Shown piece by piece: positions 33,971 through 41,494 of a stretch of DNA of 64,000 bases. The position numbers and the translations under genes are program-made. Every line of letters begins with the position of its first letter. Positions within the stretch are counted from its first letter, which is position 1. This DNA comes from Mesobacillus subterraneus (GTDB lineage: Bacteria; Bacillota; Bacilli; Bacillales; Cytobacillaceae). Location of the stretch: assembly GCF_003937825.1 (NCBI RefSeq), contig NZ_RSFW01000014.1, positions 124,001 through 188,000 of the forward strand, read 5' to 3'. The notes beneath the pieces were generated by a model that searched no databases, was not told the origin of the DNA, and saw only the letters and a list, made by a program, of their open reading frames with translations.

Positions 33971-33991
33971 TAGAATACCATGTTTTGCCTA

Positions 33992-34636
33992 TTAAATAGA
34001 ATGTGTTTCTTTGTTTTTGAATTCTTTTTCCAGCTGGGCAATCCTGCCGTCAATCGTATTCCGGTAGTAAGAGCTGTTTACTTTTTCCTCAAGGTTGTCG
34101 AGATAGTTTTCCATTTCAGCAAACCTGGAATACGCTTTATCAGAATACGCATTGTTTTCCAGCACCTGATCCATCCTGTGATGAGCGCGCGTCACATTCT
34201 CACGCCCCATTAGTTCAAGGCGGCGGATATTCATATCCTTCAGCTTATGTTTCATTTCCTCATATTTCTGCTCAAGCTCCACCTGCTGTTTGCCGGCGTT
34301 TTCCATTGCTTCCTTCAGCCTTGCTGCTCTTTCCTCATATTGAGCCTGCTCCCTCGCCGCAAATTCCTGAAGCTCACTTTCACCAGCCCGCATCGCTACC
34401 TCTGACTGGTACTTCCGTTTTTCAGCCATCTCAAGCGCTTGATGATGTTCCCTTGCAAACTGTTCTTTTAACTGCCCCTGGCGCTCAAGCAGCTTCCTGA
34501 CTTTCTCAGTTTCTGCTTCGCATTCACGCAGGTACTGGTTCAGGAGCGCAATTGGATTCTTTTTTTCCTTCTGGTCAAGTGCCTCATGAAGGTCTGCCAT
34601 TACTGTGTTTTTGATTCTTGTTAATAGATTTGTCAT
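33992..34636 (-). CDS. liaH: PspA/IM30-family protein (LiaH-like)
   Basis: A 214-residue coiled-coil protein of the phage-shock/IM30 family that assembles into large rings or sheets on damaged membranes. It opens MTNLLTRIKNTVMADLHEAL and is almost wholly helical and charged. Encoded directly before liaFSR, it corresponds to LiaH, the main effector of the Lia response. The ATG at 34636 follows AAGGAGA; the longer frame overlaps liaI and lacks a site. Confidence 0.88.
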   Translation of the reverse strand: MTNLLTRIKNTVMADLHEALDQKEKKNPIALLNQYLRECEAETEKVRKLLERQGQLKEQFAREHHQALEMAEKRKYQSEVAMRAGESELQEFAAREQAQYEERAARLKEAMENAGKQQVELEQKYEEMKHKLKDMNIRRLELMGRENVTRAHHRMDQVLENNAYSDKAYSRFAEMENYLDNLEEKVNSSYYRNTIDGRIAQLEKEFKNKETHSI

Positions 34637-34662
34637 TTGATATCTCTCCTTTTTAAAAAATA

Positions 34663-35007
34663 TTATTTGTTGTTCAACTGTGCCCATTGCTTCTCGAAGT
34701 TGACGAATGGGTCGCTTTCTTCATGGATGGTTTCGTCTTTTTTGTCCCAGTTCTTGTATACAAGATACAGGACATAAGCAGCTGCGATCCCCAGAATCGC
34801 CGGCACATTTGAAGCAGTCGCCACCAAAATGATGAATCCGGCGATGCCCCAGCCGATCTTGGCGGCTGTCGAATCTGTTTTTAAAAACTGTTTCACCACA
34901 AAATACAGCACCAGCAGGCTGACTCCGAGTCCGACAAGCGGCCCGAGGTTGGAAATCAGCACCATCGCTGCAATGAAACCAGCAACCAGCAAACCAAATT
35001 TTTTCAT
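34663..35007 (-). CDS. liaI: LiaI-like small membrane protein
   Basis: A 114-residue protein with three or four short hydrophobic segments (MKKFGLLVAGFIAAMVLISN, VGLGVSLLVLYFVVKQFL, and two more up to residue 85) and a charged C-terminal tail. Its place immediately upstream of the PspA-type gene is that of LiaI, the membrane anchor for LiaH. The ATG at 35007 is 8 bases behind AGGAGG; a TTG 6 bases earlier is too close. The sequence itself is weakly conserved, so the name rests mainly on context. Confidence 0.75.
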   Translation of the reverse strand: MKKFGLLVAGFIAAMVLISNLGPLVGLGVSLLVLYFVVKQFLKTDSTAAKIGWGIAGFIILVATASNVPAILGIAAAYVLYLVYKNWDKKDETIHEESDPFVNFEKQWAQLNNK

Positions 35008-35136
35008 GTTCAATTCCTCCTTTTCTCTTATGATTACATCTTACCTTTCTGGCTAAAATTCAATAACGTGCCTGAGCTTGATTTTGAAATAGGACCTGAG
35101 GCTGAGTGAGGGGCAGGACTGGTAAATGCGTGCATT

Positions 35137-35167
35137 AAAAAAACCCCGGTACCGCTTCACCGGGGTT
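35137..35167 (-). terminator. intrinsic terminator of the CAP-domain gene
   Basis: AACCCCGGT / ACCGGGGTT hairpin (35142-35167) followed on the minus strand by a T run. Confidence 0.85.
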
Positions 35168-35178
35168 CATGCTTATAC

Positions 35179-35790
35179 CTATTTTGTGATGAACATCTGT
35201 GTCCAATAATGTCCGTAGTTTCCGCCAGGCGCATAACCTGAGCCCATATGTGTATAGGAAGCGTTAAGGATGTTCTTCCGGTGGCCCGGGCTGTTCATCC
35301 AGGATTGAACGACCTCGTTGGCAGTCCGCTGGCCGGCTGCAATATTTTCGGCTGCGCTTCGATAATTGATGCCGAAGCTCCTCATCATTGTAAATGGGCT
35401 GCCATATGTAGGACTTGTATGGGAGAAGTAGTTTTTATCTCTCATATCAGCAGATTTATACTGAGCAACCTTGGATAATTCCCAATCGGCGGCAAGCGAC
35501 TTGATTCCGTTTTTAGCCCGCTCGGCATTGGTAAGCCTGAGAACATCGCTTTCGATGCTTCTGGCCGATCCAGTGCCCGGGATATTGATTTTTTGTCCCG
35601 GATAGATCAGGCTTGGATTTTTGATATGCGGGTTGGCGGCAATGATTTCAGAAAGCCCGACCTTATAACGCACTGAGATTTTCCACATAGTATCACCTGG
35701 CTGTACAGTGTGCACCTGCTGTGCGAACGATATGGCCGGAACAAGCCAAAACAGCAGTGCTAATGCCAGTATTACTTTTTTTCCCATCAT
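35179..35790 (-). CDS. secreted LysM - CAP (SCP/PR1) domain protein
   Basis: A 203-residue exported protein. A signal peptide (1-23, ALALLFWLVPAISFA) is followed by one LysM peptidoglycan-binding domain (HTVQPGDTMWKISVRYKVGL, about 27-70) and a C-terminal CAP domain (about 80-203) with the conserved FSHTSP, SAAENIAAG and MNSPGHRKNIL motifs. The layout is that of Bacillus YkwD/SafA-like wall proteins. The role in wall or spore coat is not readable. AGGAGG precedes two adjacent ATG codons; either could start. Monocistronic. Confidence 0.92.
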   Translation of the reverse strand: MMGKKVILALALLFWLVPAISFAQQVHTVQPGDTMWKISVRYKVGLSEIIAANPHIKNPSLIYPGQKINIPGTGSARSIESDVLRLTNAERAKNGIKSLAADWELSKVAQYKSADMRDKNYFSHTSPTYGSPFTMMRSFGINYRSAAENIAAGQRTANEVVQSWMNSPGHRKNILNASYTHMGSGYAPGGNYGHYWTQMFITK

Positions 35791-35909
35791 TCATTCCTCC
35801 TCGAATGTTAGGATGAGAATTTAGCTGGAAAATATACACTTTAATTCACACAGGATGAAAACATTGTATGGGAGGTGCATATAGTTTTATCAAGGGAGGA
35901 ATGCAGATT

Positions 35910-36053
35910 ATGGGCTATCTTTGGGTGGTAACCATCGGTTTTGTCATTTGTCTCGGCCTGGTTGGCGGCATTTTGCTCTATTTTATTTCAACGGCTTTTA
36001 ACCTGAATGATGCCAGTTCGATTGATTTATTGGATAGGAGGAAGGAAGAATAA
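35910..36053 (+). CDS. 47-residue single-pass membrane protein
   Basis: A short ORF starting ATG at 35910 behind GGGAGGA, ending two bases before a terminator region. The product is MGYLWVVTIGFVICLGLVGG followed by a second half of the membrane segment and a charged tail (SSIDLLDRRKEE). Function unknown. The longer reading frame upstream lacks a site. Confidence 0.6.
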   Translation: MGYLWVVTIGFVICLGLVGGILLYFISTAFNLNDASSIDLLDRRKEE

Positions 36054-36059
36054 TGCAAG

Positions 36060-36090
36060 AGGGCTGCCATTTCCAGGCAGCCCTTTGCTT
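36060..36090 (+). terminator. intrinsic terminator
   Basis: AGGGCTGCC / GGCAGCCCT hairpin followed by TTTGCTTTTT, behind the 47-residue gene. Confidence 0.8.
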
Positions 36091-36286
36091 TTTCCGAACT
36101 TAATCGTCGATGACTTCGTTCGCACATGGAGGAGTGACATTTTAGCTTATTGCTCTTATTACTAAAGATGTTCATCCTTTATCAGTAAATAAGGACGCAA
36201 ATTGGTCCCCATTACTCACGTATTGAAATCTTGTTCGGCTTGTATAGGTATTCGCCAAGGAATACTGCAAATGCCCCAAAAACATG

Positions 36287-36321
36287 TCAAAAGGCTGCCA
36301 GGATTGGCAGCCTTCTTTTAT
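36287..36321 (-). terminator. intrinsic terminator of the stress-protein gene
   Basis: AAGGCTGCCA / TGGCAGCCTT hairpin (36291-36314), with T residues on the minus-strand side. Nothing else is recognised in the 200 bases between this and the terminator at 36060. Confidence 0.8.
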
Positions 36322-36332
36322 GACATATGGTT

Positions 36333-36914
36333 TTAAAAGTCGCGTGTGTTGTCAAAGCGAGTGTTGGCAGGGTTGTCCGATGTCAGCGGTGCATCCACCG
36401 TGTTGCCCGTTCTTGTGCCATCCAAACCAGCCGTTCTAGTTGTATTGTCATTCAAGCCAACTCTGTTTTCATCGCGCTCGACGACAACAAGAATTTTACC
36501 TTCTTTTACATAGCCTTCATAGCGGTCAGCTTCCTCTTCAGGTATGCCCATTCCAATCAGCGCACCAGCCAGTCCGCCGGCACCTGCGCCGACTGCAGCA
36601 CCTGTAAGTGTCGCAGCGATTGGTCCTGCAGCTACGATTGGCCCGATTCCAGGAATCGCAAGCGCGCCAATGCCCGCCAATAATCCAGTCAGACCGCCTA
36701 GAATGCCGCCTGTTGCTGCACCTGCAGCAAGACCTTCCTCTGTCTTCGTACCGGTAGCTTCATTTACTTCATCCACTTCATCTTCGTTTTTACCGATAAC
36801 GGAGATGTCCTCTGTTGAGTAGCCCTGTCTTTTCAGGTCCTCAACCGCCTGGATTGCATCACGCTCGTTATCATATACTCCAACTAGGTGTTTTTCATGT
36901 TCAAACATATTCAT
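36333..36914 (-). CDS. general stress protein (YflT/GSP17M-like) with glycine zipper
   Basis: A 193-residue protein. The N-terminal domain (HLVGVYDNERDAIQAVEDLK, then GYSTEDISVIGKNEDEV) is the YflT/general-stress-protein-17M fold found in SigB-regulon proteins. A central Gly/Ala-rich hydrophobic region (about 58-125, with GGILGGLTGLLAGIGALAIP) forms a glycine-zipper-like membrane segment pair. The C-terminal tail is polar, rich in Thr/Asn/Asp. A SigB-type promoter directly upstream supports a stress role; the molecular function is unknown. Confidence 0.88.
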   Translation of the reverse strand: MNMFEHEKHLVGVYDNERDAIQAVEDLKRQGYSTEDISVIGKNEDEVDEVNEATGTKTEEGLAAGAATGGILGGLTGLLAGIGALAIPGIGPIVAAGPIAATLTGAAVGAGAGGLAGALIGMGIPEEEADRYEGYVKEGKILVVVERDENRVGLNDNTTRTAGLDGTRTGNTVDAPLTSDNPANTRFDNTRDF

Positions 36915-36952
36915 AGTAAAAGCCTCCTTTAGACGAGTAGTCCTTTTTAAAG

Positions 36953-36977
36953 ATACCCGCCTACAGGAGGCGTAAAC
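36953..36977 (-). promoter_or_regulatory. SigB-type promoter of the general stress protein gene
   Basis: On the minus strand, GTTTAC (36977-36972) and GGGTAT (36958-36953) are 13 bases apart; consensus GTTTAA-N12-14-GGGTAT. It lies 39 bases before the start codon, with a good ribosome binding site (AAAGGAGG) between. Confidence 0.8.
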
Positions 36978-37010
36978 ATGTTGTCGAACGTTTTATAAGT
37001 GCTATTTTAC

Positions 37011-38153
37011 TTACTTAGAAGCAGCAGTCAGCGCTGCCTCAAATTGTTTCACGATATCGTTTCCATGTTCGATTCCTACAGAAATCCGGACAAGGCCGTA
37101 AGTAATGCCAAGCTCCGCCTGTGCTTCGGTAGGCAGGGCTCTGTGCGATGTTTTCAGCGGATGGGAGACCGTCGTTTCGACTCCAGCTAGGGTCGGGACA
37201 ATTTTTACCCAGCCAAGCGACTTGAAAAACAAATCTGTATCAACATGTTCGGCTAGCTCGATCGTTACGATGGCACCGTATCCTTTTTCACCTTTTTCAA
37301 AAGGATAATAGACCTTGGCTACATCCTTATTTCCTCGCAGACTATCAGCCAGCAGCCTCGCATTTTCCGATTGGGCCTTTATCCTTAACGCCAGCGTCTT
37401 CAAACCTCTGCAGGTCAGCCACGCTTCGAACGGGCTCAAATTCGCGCCCAGGTTGACGATTCGGGCACGTGCTTCGGAGATGAGGTCTTTCCTTCCAACG
37501 ACGACACCTGAAGTCACATCACTGTGGCCGCAGATGTATTTCGTCGCGCTGTGGACAACAAGATCAGCCCCCAGCGTATATGGACGAACGTGCAGCGGAG
37601 TGGCAAAGGTGTTATCAATCAGCACGACCAGATTGCTATTTTTCGCAAGCCCGATGACTTCCTCCAATTTTTCCACCCGCAGGAGCGGATTCGTGATCGA
37701 TTCGGTATACAGCAGCCTGGTATTTTCCTTGATTGCAGCTTCCACATTGCTTAGTTCGGAAAAAGAGACAAATGAAGTCTCTATGCCAAACCGCTCCAGC
37801 TCTGCTTTTAACAGATGGAAGCTGCCCCCGTAGACATCATCAGCAGCGACGATGTGGTCGCCATTTTTCGCCACGGCAAGCACCCCCGCAAGGATTGCTG
37901 CAAGTCCGGAAGAAGCAGCAACTCCGTCTTCCGCCTGCTCAAGCGCCGCAACAGACTGGCCCAGTTCATCCGTATTGGGATTGCCTACCCTCGAGTAGAG
38001 GTAATTTCCTTCACCCTGGTAAAAGCCTTCGAGCTCATCAAGATCATTAAACGTGAAAGCCGATGTCTGATAAATCGGCGTTACCTTGCTTTTTATTCCT
38101 TGCGTCTTTTTATGTGCCGAATGGAGCACCTCTGTTTCAAAATTCCCTGCCAT
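37011..38153 (-). CDS. Cys/Met-metabolism PLP enzyme (cystathionine gamma-synthase/lyase family)
   Basis: A 380-residue fold-type I PLP enzyme of transsulfuration. The PLP lysine is in LVVHSATKYICGHSD (about 205); other motifs are YLYSRVGNPNTDELG and the phosphate-binding SSGLAAI. Family members include cystathionine gamma-synthase, cystathionine beta/gamma-lyase and methionine gamma-lyase; these cannot be safely told apart by eye. The SAM riboswitch immediately upstream indicates a role in methionine biosynthesis, which favours a synthase (MetI-like) or beta-lyase (MetC-like). The ATG at 38153 lies 5 bases behind AGGTGG; GTG at 38162 overlaps that site. Confidence 0.9.
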   Translation of the reverse strand: MAGNFETEVLHSAHKKTQGIKSKVTPIYQTSAFTFNDLDELEGFYQGEGNYLYSRVGNPNTDELGQSVAALEQAEDGVAASSGLAAILAGVLAVAKNGDHIVAADDVYGGSFHLLKAELERFGIETSFVSFSELSNVEAAIKENTRLLYTESITNPLLRVEKLEEVIGLAKNSNLVVLIDNTFATPLHVRPYTLGADLVVHSATKYICGHSDVTSGVVVGRKDLISEARARIVNLGANLSPFEAWLTCRGLKTLALRIKAQSENARLLADSLRGNKDVAKVYYPFEKGEKGYGAIVTIELAEHVDTDLFFKSLGWVKIVPTLAGVETTVSHPLKTSHRALPTEAQAELGITYGLVRISVGIEHGNDIVKQFEAALTAASK

Positions 38154-38210
38154 TTCTTCCACCTGCTTTTGTATGTAATAATGCTCTTCGTAAGTGTTCT
38201 GCTTCTCCTA

Positions 38211-38359
38211 TGTAAAAAACCTCTCCAAATAAGGAGAGGTTTCGCACGCAGCCTCTCTTATCTTCAGAAATGAATCTTCAGGAATTAGCACCTTTTTCAT
38301 GAAAAATGAAGGTTGCCGGGCTTCACAGGGCCTGTCCCTTTGCCGCTCTGGATAAGAGT
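38211..38359 (-). promoter_or_regulatory. SAM-I (S-box) riboswitch with terminator
   Basis: On the minus strand the leader shows the S-box core: CTTATCCAGAGCGG, GGCCCTGTGAAGCCCGGCAA, AAGGTGCTAATTCC and a closing GATAAGAG that pairs with CTCTTATC at the 5' end. It is followed by a strong terminator (AACCTCTCC / GGAGAGGTT plus TTTTTT, about 38213-38242). High S-adenosylmethionine should end transcription before the PLP-enzyme gene. Confidence 0.93.
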
Positions 38360-38429
38360 TTTTATCGATTATTAGCTGCAGTATATCAGTCTGGCTGGCG
38401 CTCCGTCAATGCGGAGATACCAGTATTTT

Positions 38430-39672
38430 TTAATCCTCCGCCGGATCGCTGTCGAGCAGGTCCCATGGCGTGATGACGCCAATCGGCTTTCCGTGGCGGT
38501 CACCCGTTTCCGTAATGATGACCGCCTGGAGCTTCTTGCCCCTTGTATGGTAACGCTCGAATAACTCTTCAATATGGTATAGAGATGCATCTTCATCTAC
38601 AAACGTGACGAAATAGTTTTTCCCCTTCGTCAGCAACTCTTTTACACGCACATCCTCAAAATGGACGACATTATCGGAAAAATGCTTCGCCATCCACTGG
38701 ATGATTTCTGTCGAAGTCAACAGGGCGACATACTTATCTTCCTTGTCATAGACAGGGAATCTTGTAAAATCAAACTTGTTGATCACCTTAAGGACATCCT
38801 TAAGATACGCATCTTCATAATAATAGAATACCGGACTGGTCGCGATGGACAGCGCCGTCTGCGGCTTCTCAAATTCCTTCGCGATTTCCTCGATCCGCAC
38901 CACCACTTCGATATGCGGCTCAGCAATATAATAATCCGCGTTCACACGTTCATGGACAATCGCATTGCGGAGCTTGGCAAATTGGTGCAGCTCACTTTTG
39001 TATTTCCGGATCAAGGCATGATTTTTATAGCCGGAATATAAGAGCTCGACAAACGCATCGCTGTCCGTTTCCCCCACCATCTCCCTGAGAGCCTTGTGAA
39101 TGCGGTTGAACGCCGTCTCGAATTTCCCGGACTGCTCCTTATGCTTGACCTCATGATCCTCATATTTATGGCGGGTATCTTTTTGATTGGACGAATTCTT
39201 TCCGTTCTGGTTGGGAGTCTTTTTCCCGTTTTGTTCGGTATTCTTTTTTTCATTTTTTTCCGTATGCTTTTTTCCATTTTGTTCGAAAATCTTTTTTTCC
39301 AGTTGATTCAGTGACCTTCTTTCCGTTCCGGTCTGCACTCTTTATGCCGTTCTGGTCGGAATTCTTTCTATCATTCTGGTTAAAATTCTTTTTACCGTTC
39401 AGATTGCCGGATGCCTTGCTGTTTGTCTTTTTGCTGCTACCGTTCGAATTCGCATTCGATGCAGCCATCTGCTTTTTATTTTGGTCCTGTGTTTTTTGCT
39501 GAACATCCACGCGCTTCAGCTTGTTTTCTTCGTACTTTTCCTTCGGTTTAGGGTTCGTGCGGAGATACTGCTGGCTGTTCCGCTTTTTGTTTGCTTTGCC
39601 ACCCTGGTGATTTTTTCGTTTATTTGAACCTGACTGGTTTGATCTATGTTTAACCTGTGTTTCATTAGCCAA
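38430..39672 (-). pseudogene. CBS-domain protein gene split by a +1 frameshift in an A7 run
   Basis: Two overlapping frames make one gene of about 413 codons. The first (from TTG at 39672, behind GGAGGG) is basic and Asn/Lys-rich and stops at 39250. The second (to 38430) carries a DUF-like helical region and a pair of CBS domains (about TSPVFYYYEDAYLKDVLKVI, RFPVYDKEDKYVALLTSTEI, then QAVIITETGDRHGKPIG). The join is GGAAAAAAAG at about 39299-39290: an octapeptide repeat xQNGKKxx runs without break from one frame into the other if one A is removed. No ribosome binding site precedes the second frame. It may be a true frameshift, a sequencing error in the homopolymer, or transcriptional slippage. 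Confidence 0.75.
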
Positions 39673-39825
39673 AATGGTCCCTCCAAAATTTCATATAACT
39701 TACCCATCTCCATACCCCAAATCACAGCTTCTCTAATCCTGGTTAATTAAGGCTAGTTTCGCAAACCTTGGTGTTTTTTTGGCACAGCCCTTTTTTATTG
39801 CCCGATGTTGTATACCAAAAATTAA

Positions 39826-39946
39826 TTGTAATGGAAGGCACTCAGACTCCTGCGGGCTTAGCTCGAAAGCTGAGACCCCACACACGCTAACGGCGGCGAG
39901 GAGGCACAGCGCCAGCCCCGCGGCAAGAGAAGTGCCTGGAATAAAA
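39826..39946. repeat. GC-rich structured dispersed repeat, type 1 (copy B)
   Basis: Second copy of the element at 15311-15446. GGCACT (39837-39842) pairs with AGTGCC (39931-39936), spanning exactly 100 bases as in copy A. The nested hairpin here reads AGCT-CGAA-AGCT. The conserved right half (AACGGCGGCGAGGAGGC, GCGCCAGCCCCGCGG) is nearly identical. It fills most of the 400-base gene-free stretch 39673-40079. Confidence 0.7.
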
Positions 39947-40079
39947 ATAACACAAAATATAACAAAGCCTTGGACACAATAAACCATCATACTGTAAAAA
40001 TACCAGAAAAACATAAAGGTTTGATACAATTAATACGGTAAAAACATTGTAAACTTATTCGAAAAGGGTTTGATATGAA

Positions 40080-40946
40080 ATGGCAGCAACGAAGAAAAAG
40101 CGGGTCATCAAAGAAGTGACTCAGCTGGTGACAATCACCATCGGGGCAATTATCGCGGCCTTCGGTCTGGACATGTTCCTCGTTCCGAATGCGATCCTCG
40201 ACGGCGGCGTCATCGGTCTATCCATCATTGCGGCAGAACTGACCAATGTCTCGATGAGTATATTTTTGATTGTATTGAACCTCCCCTTCCTTTATATCGG
40301 ATATCGGCGGATGGGCTTGCGGTTCACGCTCCGCACCTTGTATGGCGTTATCATTTTGTCAGGGGCGACGGCATACTTGCATCATTTCGAGCCAGTCACC
40401 GATGATTTATTTTTGGCAACCATCATCGGTGCTGTAATCCTGGGAACAGGGGTCGGTCTGGTCATCCGGGCCGGCGGAGCGTTGGATGGAACCGAAATCA
40501 TCGCCATCCTCGTCAGCAAGAAGCGCACCGTATCTGTCGGGCAAATTGTCATGGTCATGAATCTGTTCATCTTCATCCTGGCAGCATTATTGGTGTTCAG
40601 CTGGGAAACAGCAATGTACTCGATCATAACCTATTTCATCGCTTTTAAAATGATCGATGTCGTCGTCGAAGGTATGGAGGAACTGAAGTCGGTCACCATC
40701 ATATCCGATGTACCTGAGGAAATTGCGGAAGCTTTGCTGAAACAACTCGGCCGCGGCATGACCTATATCCAGGGCCAGGGCGTTTTTTCGAACGAACCAA
40801 AGAAAATCATCTATACGATCGTCAGCCGGATCGAGCTATCCACTCTGCGCTCGGTCGTTAATGAAATCGATCCAACTGCGTTAGTCGCGATCGAGAATGT
40901 AGCAGACGTTTCCGGAAGCAATTTCGATAAAGCAGGAGGGCATTGA
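40080..40946 (+). CDS. YitT-family membrane protein (DUF161 + DUF2179)
   Basis: A 288-residue protein with five or six N-terminal membrane segments (KEVTQLVTITIGAIIAAFGL; DGGVIGLSIIAAELTNVSMS; GGALDGTEIIAILVSKK) typical of the YitT family and a C-terminal cytoplasmic DUF2179 domain (KSVTIISDVPEEIAEALLKQ; GVFSNEPKKIIYTIVSR). Several paralogues are normal in Bacillus; transport function is presumed but the substrate is unknown. The ATG at 40080 lies about 11 bases behind AAAAGGG. The 3' untranslated region contains two repeat arrays before the terminator at 41305. Confidence 0.9.
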   Translation: MAATKKKRVIKEVTQLVTITIGAIIAAFGLDMFLVPNAILDGGVIGLSIIAAELTNVSMSIFLIVLNLPFLYIGYRRMGLRFTLRTLYGVIILSGATAYLHHFEPVTDDLFLATIIGAVILGTGVGLVIRAGGALDGTEIIAILVSKKRTVSVGQIVMVMNLFIFILAALLVFSWETAMYSIITYFIAFKMIDVVVEGMEELKSVTIISDVPEEIAEALLKQLGRGMTYIQGQGVFSNEPKKIIYTIVSRIELSTLRSVVNEIDPTALVAIENVADVSGSNFDKAGGH

Positions 40947-40972
40947 TTGGGATTTTGAGGATACATAATTTG

Positions 40973-41090
40973 GATGTGGCCGATATATTCGGAAATTCGC
41001 CGATATAATTCAAAATGTGGTCGATATATTGAAAAATCCGCTGATATATCTCTGGATGTGGTCGATATATCTAAAATTAGCTAATATTTT
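40973..41090. repeat. 20-21 bp period array, GCCGATATA family (copy 2)
   Basis: Cores G(C/T)(C/T)GATATA start at 40979, 40999, 41020, 41040 and 41061 with a degenerate GCTAATATT at 41080. Spacing alternates 20, 21, 20, 21, 19. Even and odd units differ: GTGGTCGATATA alternates with ATCCGCTGATATA-like sequence. Same family as 15157-15212. Confidence 0.85.
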
Positions 41091-41166
41091 ACCATGCTGG
41101 GGACAATTTTGTTTATGAAATTACTGATCTATACCTGCGTGCCGGATTAAATTTTCTAAACCCACC

Positions 41167-41281
41167 ATATTTTCCTGGATTTCTGCAATATATTCGTTAA
41201 TATCATCCAGATATTCCTTAACTTCTGAATATATTCCTTAAACTTCTTAATATATTCCTTAATTTCTGGATATATTCCTGA
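41167..41281. repeat. 20-21 bp period array, ATATTCCTTAA family
   Basis: Cores ATATTC(C/G)TTAA begin at 41190, 41211, 41231 and 41252, with ATATTCCTGA at 41272; spacing 21, 20, 21, 20. TTCTG(G/A)AT-like sequence lies between. A weaker copy is at 41167. It follows the array at 40973-41090 by 75 bases and lies in the same 3' region. Confidence 0.85.
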
Positions 41282-41304
41282 TTAACGTAAATCACCAAAA
41301 AATG

Positions 41305-41337
41305 AAGTGCCCCGGCAACACGCCAGGGCACTTTTTT
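41305..41337. terminator. bidirectional intrinsic terminator
   Basis: AAGTGCCC / GGGCACTT hairpin flanked by A-rich and T-rich runs, between the YitT gene (+) and a small minus-strand gene. Confidence 0.85.
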
Positions 41338-41470
41338 AGTCAATTGGGTTGTTGAATTTCTTTTCTTTTTGGCCGGTTGTGAACTCGACTAGTTCTTCCG
41401 GTGTGTTATTGCCTTTTTTCTTGTTGTTGTTGCGCTGGGCGTTGCCGTTGCCTAGCTTTTGTTTACCCAT
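41336..41470 (-). CDS. 44-residue basic Asn/Lys-rich protein
   Basis: An ATG ORF behind GGAGCGAGGAAGC. The product begins MGKQKLGNGNAQRNNNKKKG and ends with a mixed tail containing PEELVEFTTGQKEKKF. No membrane segment or Cys. Such short, polar, Asn/Gln/Lys-rich proteins in Bacillus are often minor spore proteins, but I do not recognise a family. It lies 24 bases downstream of the amidase gene, on the opposite side of that gene's stop, with no terminator between amidase end and... its own start, so it may be separately transcribed. Confidence 0.55.
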   Translation of the reverse strand: MGKQKLGNGNAQRNNNKKKGNNTPEELVEFTTGQKEKKFNNPID

Positions 41471-41494
41471 GCTTCCTCGCTCCTTTTGATGGAT

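Noticed and set aside
38430-39338. The second CBS frame as an independent gene starting at GTG 39338
   Set aside because: No ribosome binding site, and its first 30 residues continue the repeat of the other frame.
15160-41069. GCCGATATA cores as SigD -10 elements
   Set aside because: The core equals the SigD -10 consensus, but no TAAA lies 14-16 bases upstream of the cores and the array is behind genes, not before them.
15157-41281. The five periodic arrays as CRISPR
   Set aside because: The period is 20-21 bp with cores of 6-12 bp; there are no 25-40 bp repeats with unique spacers and no cas genes.
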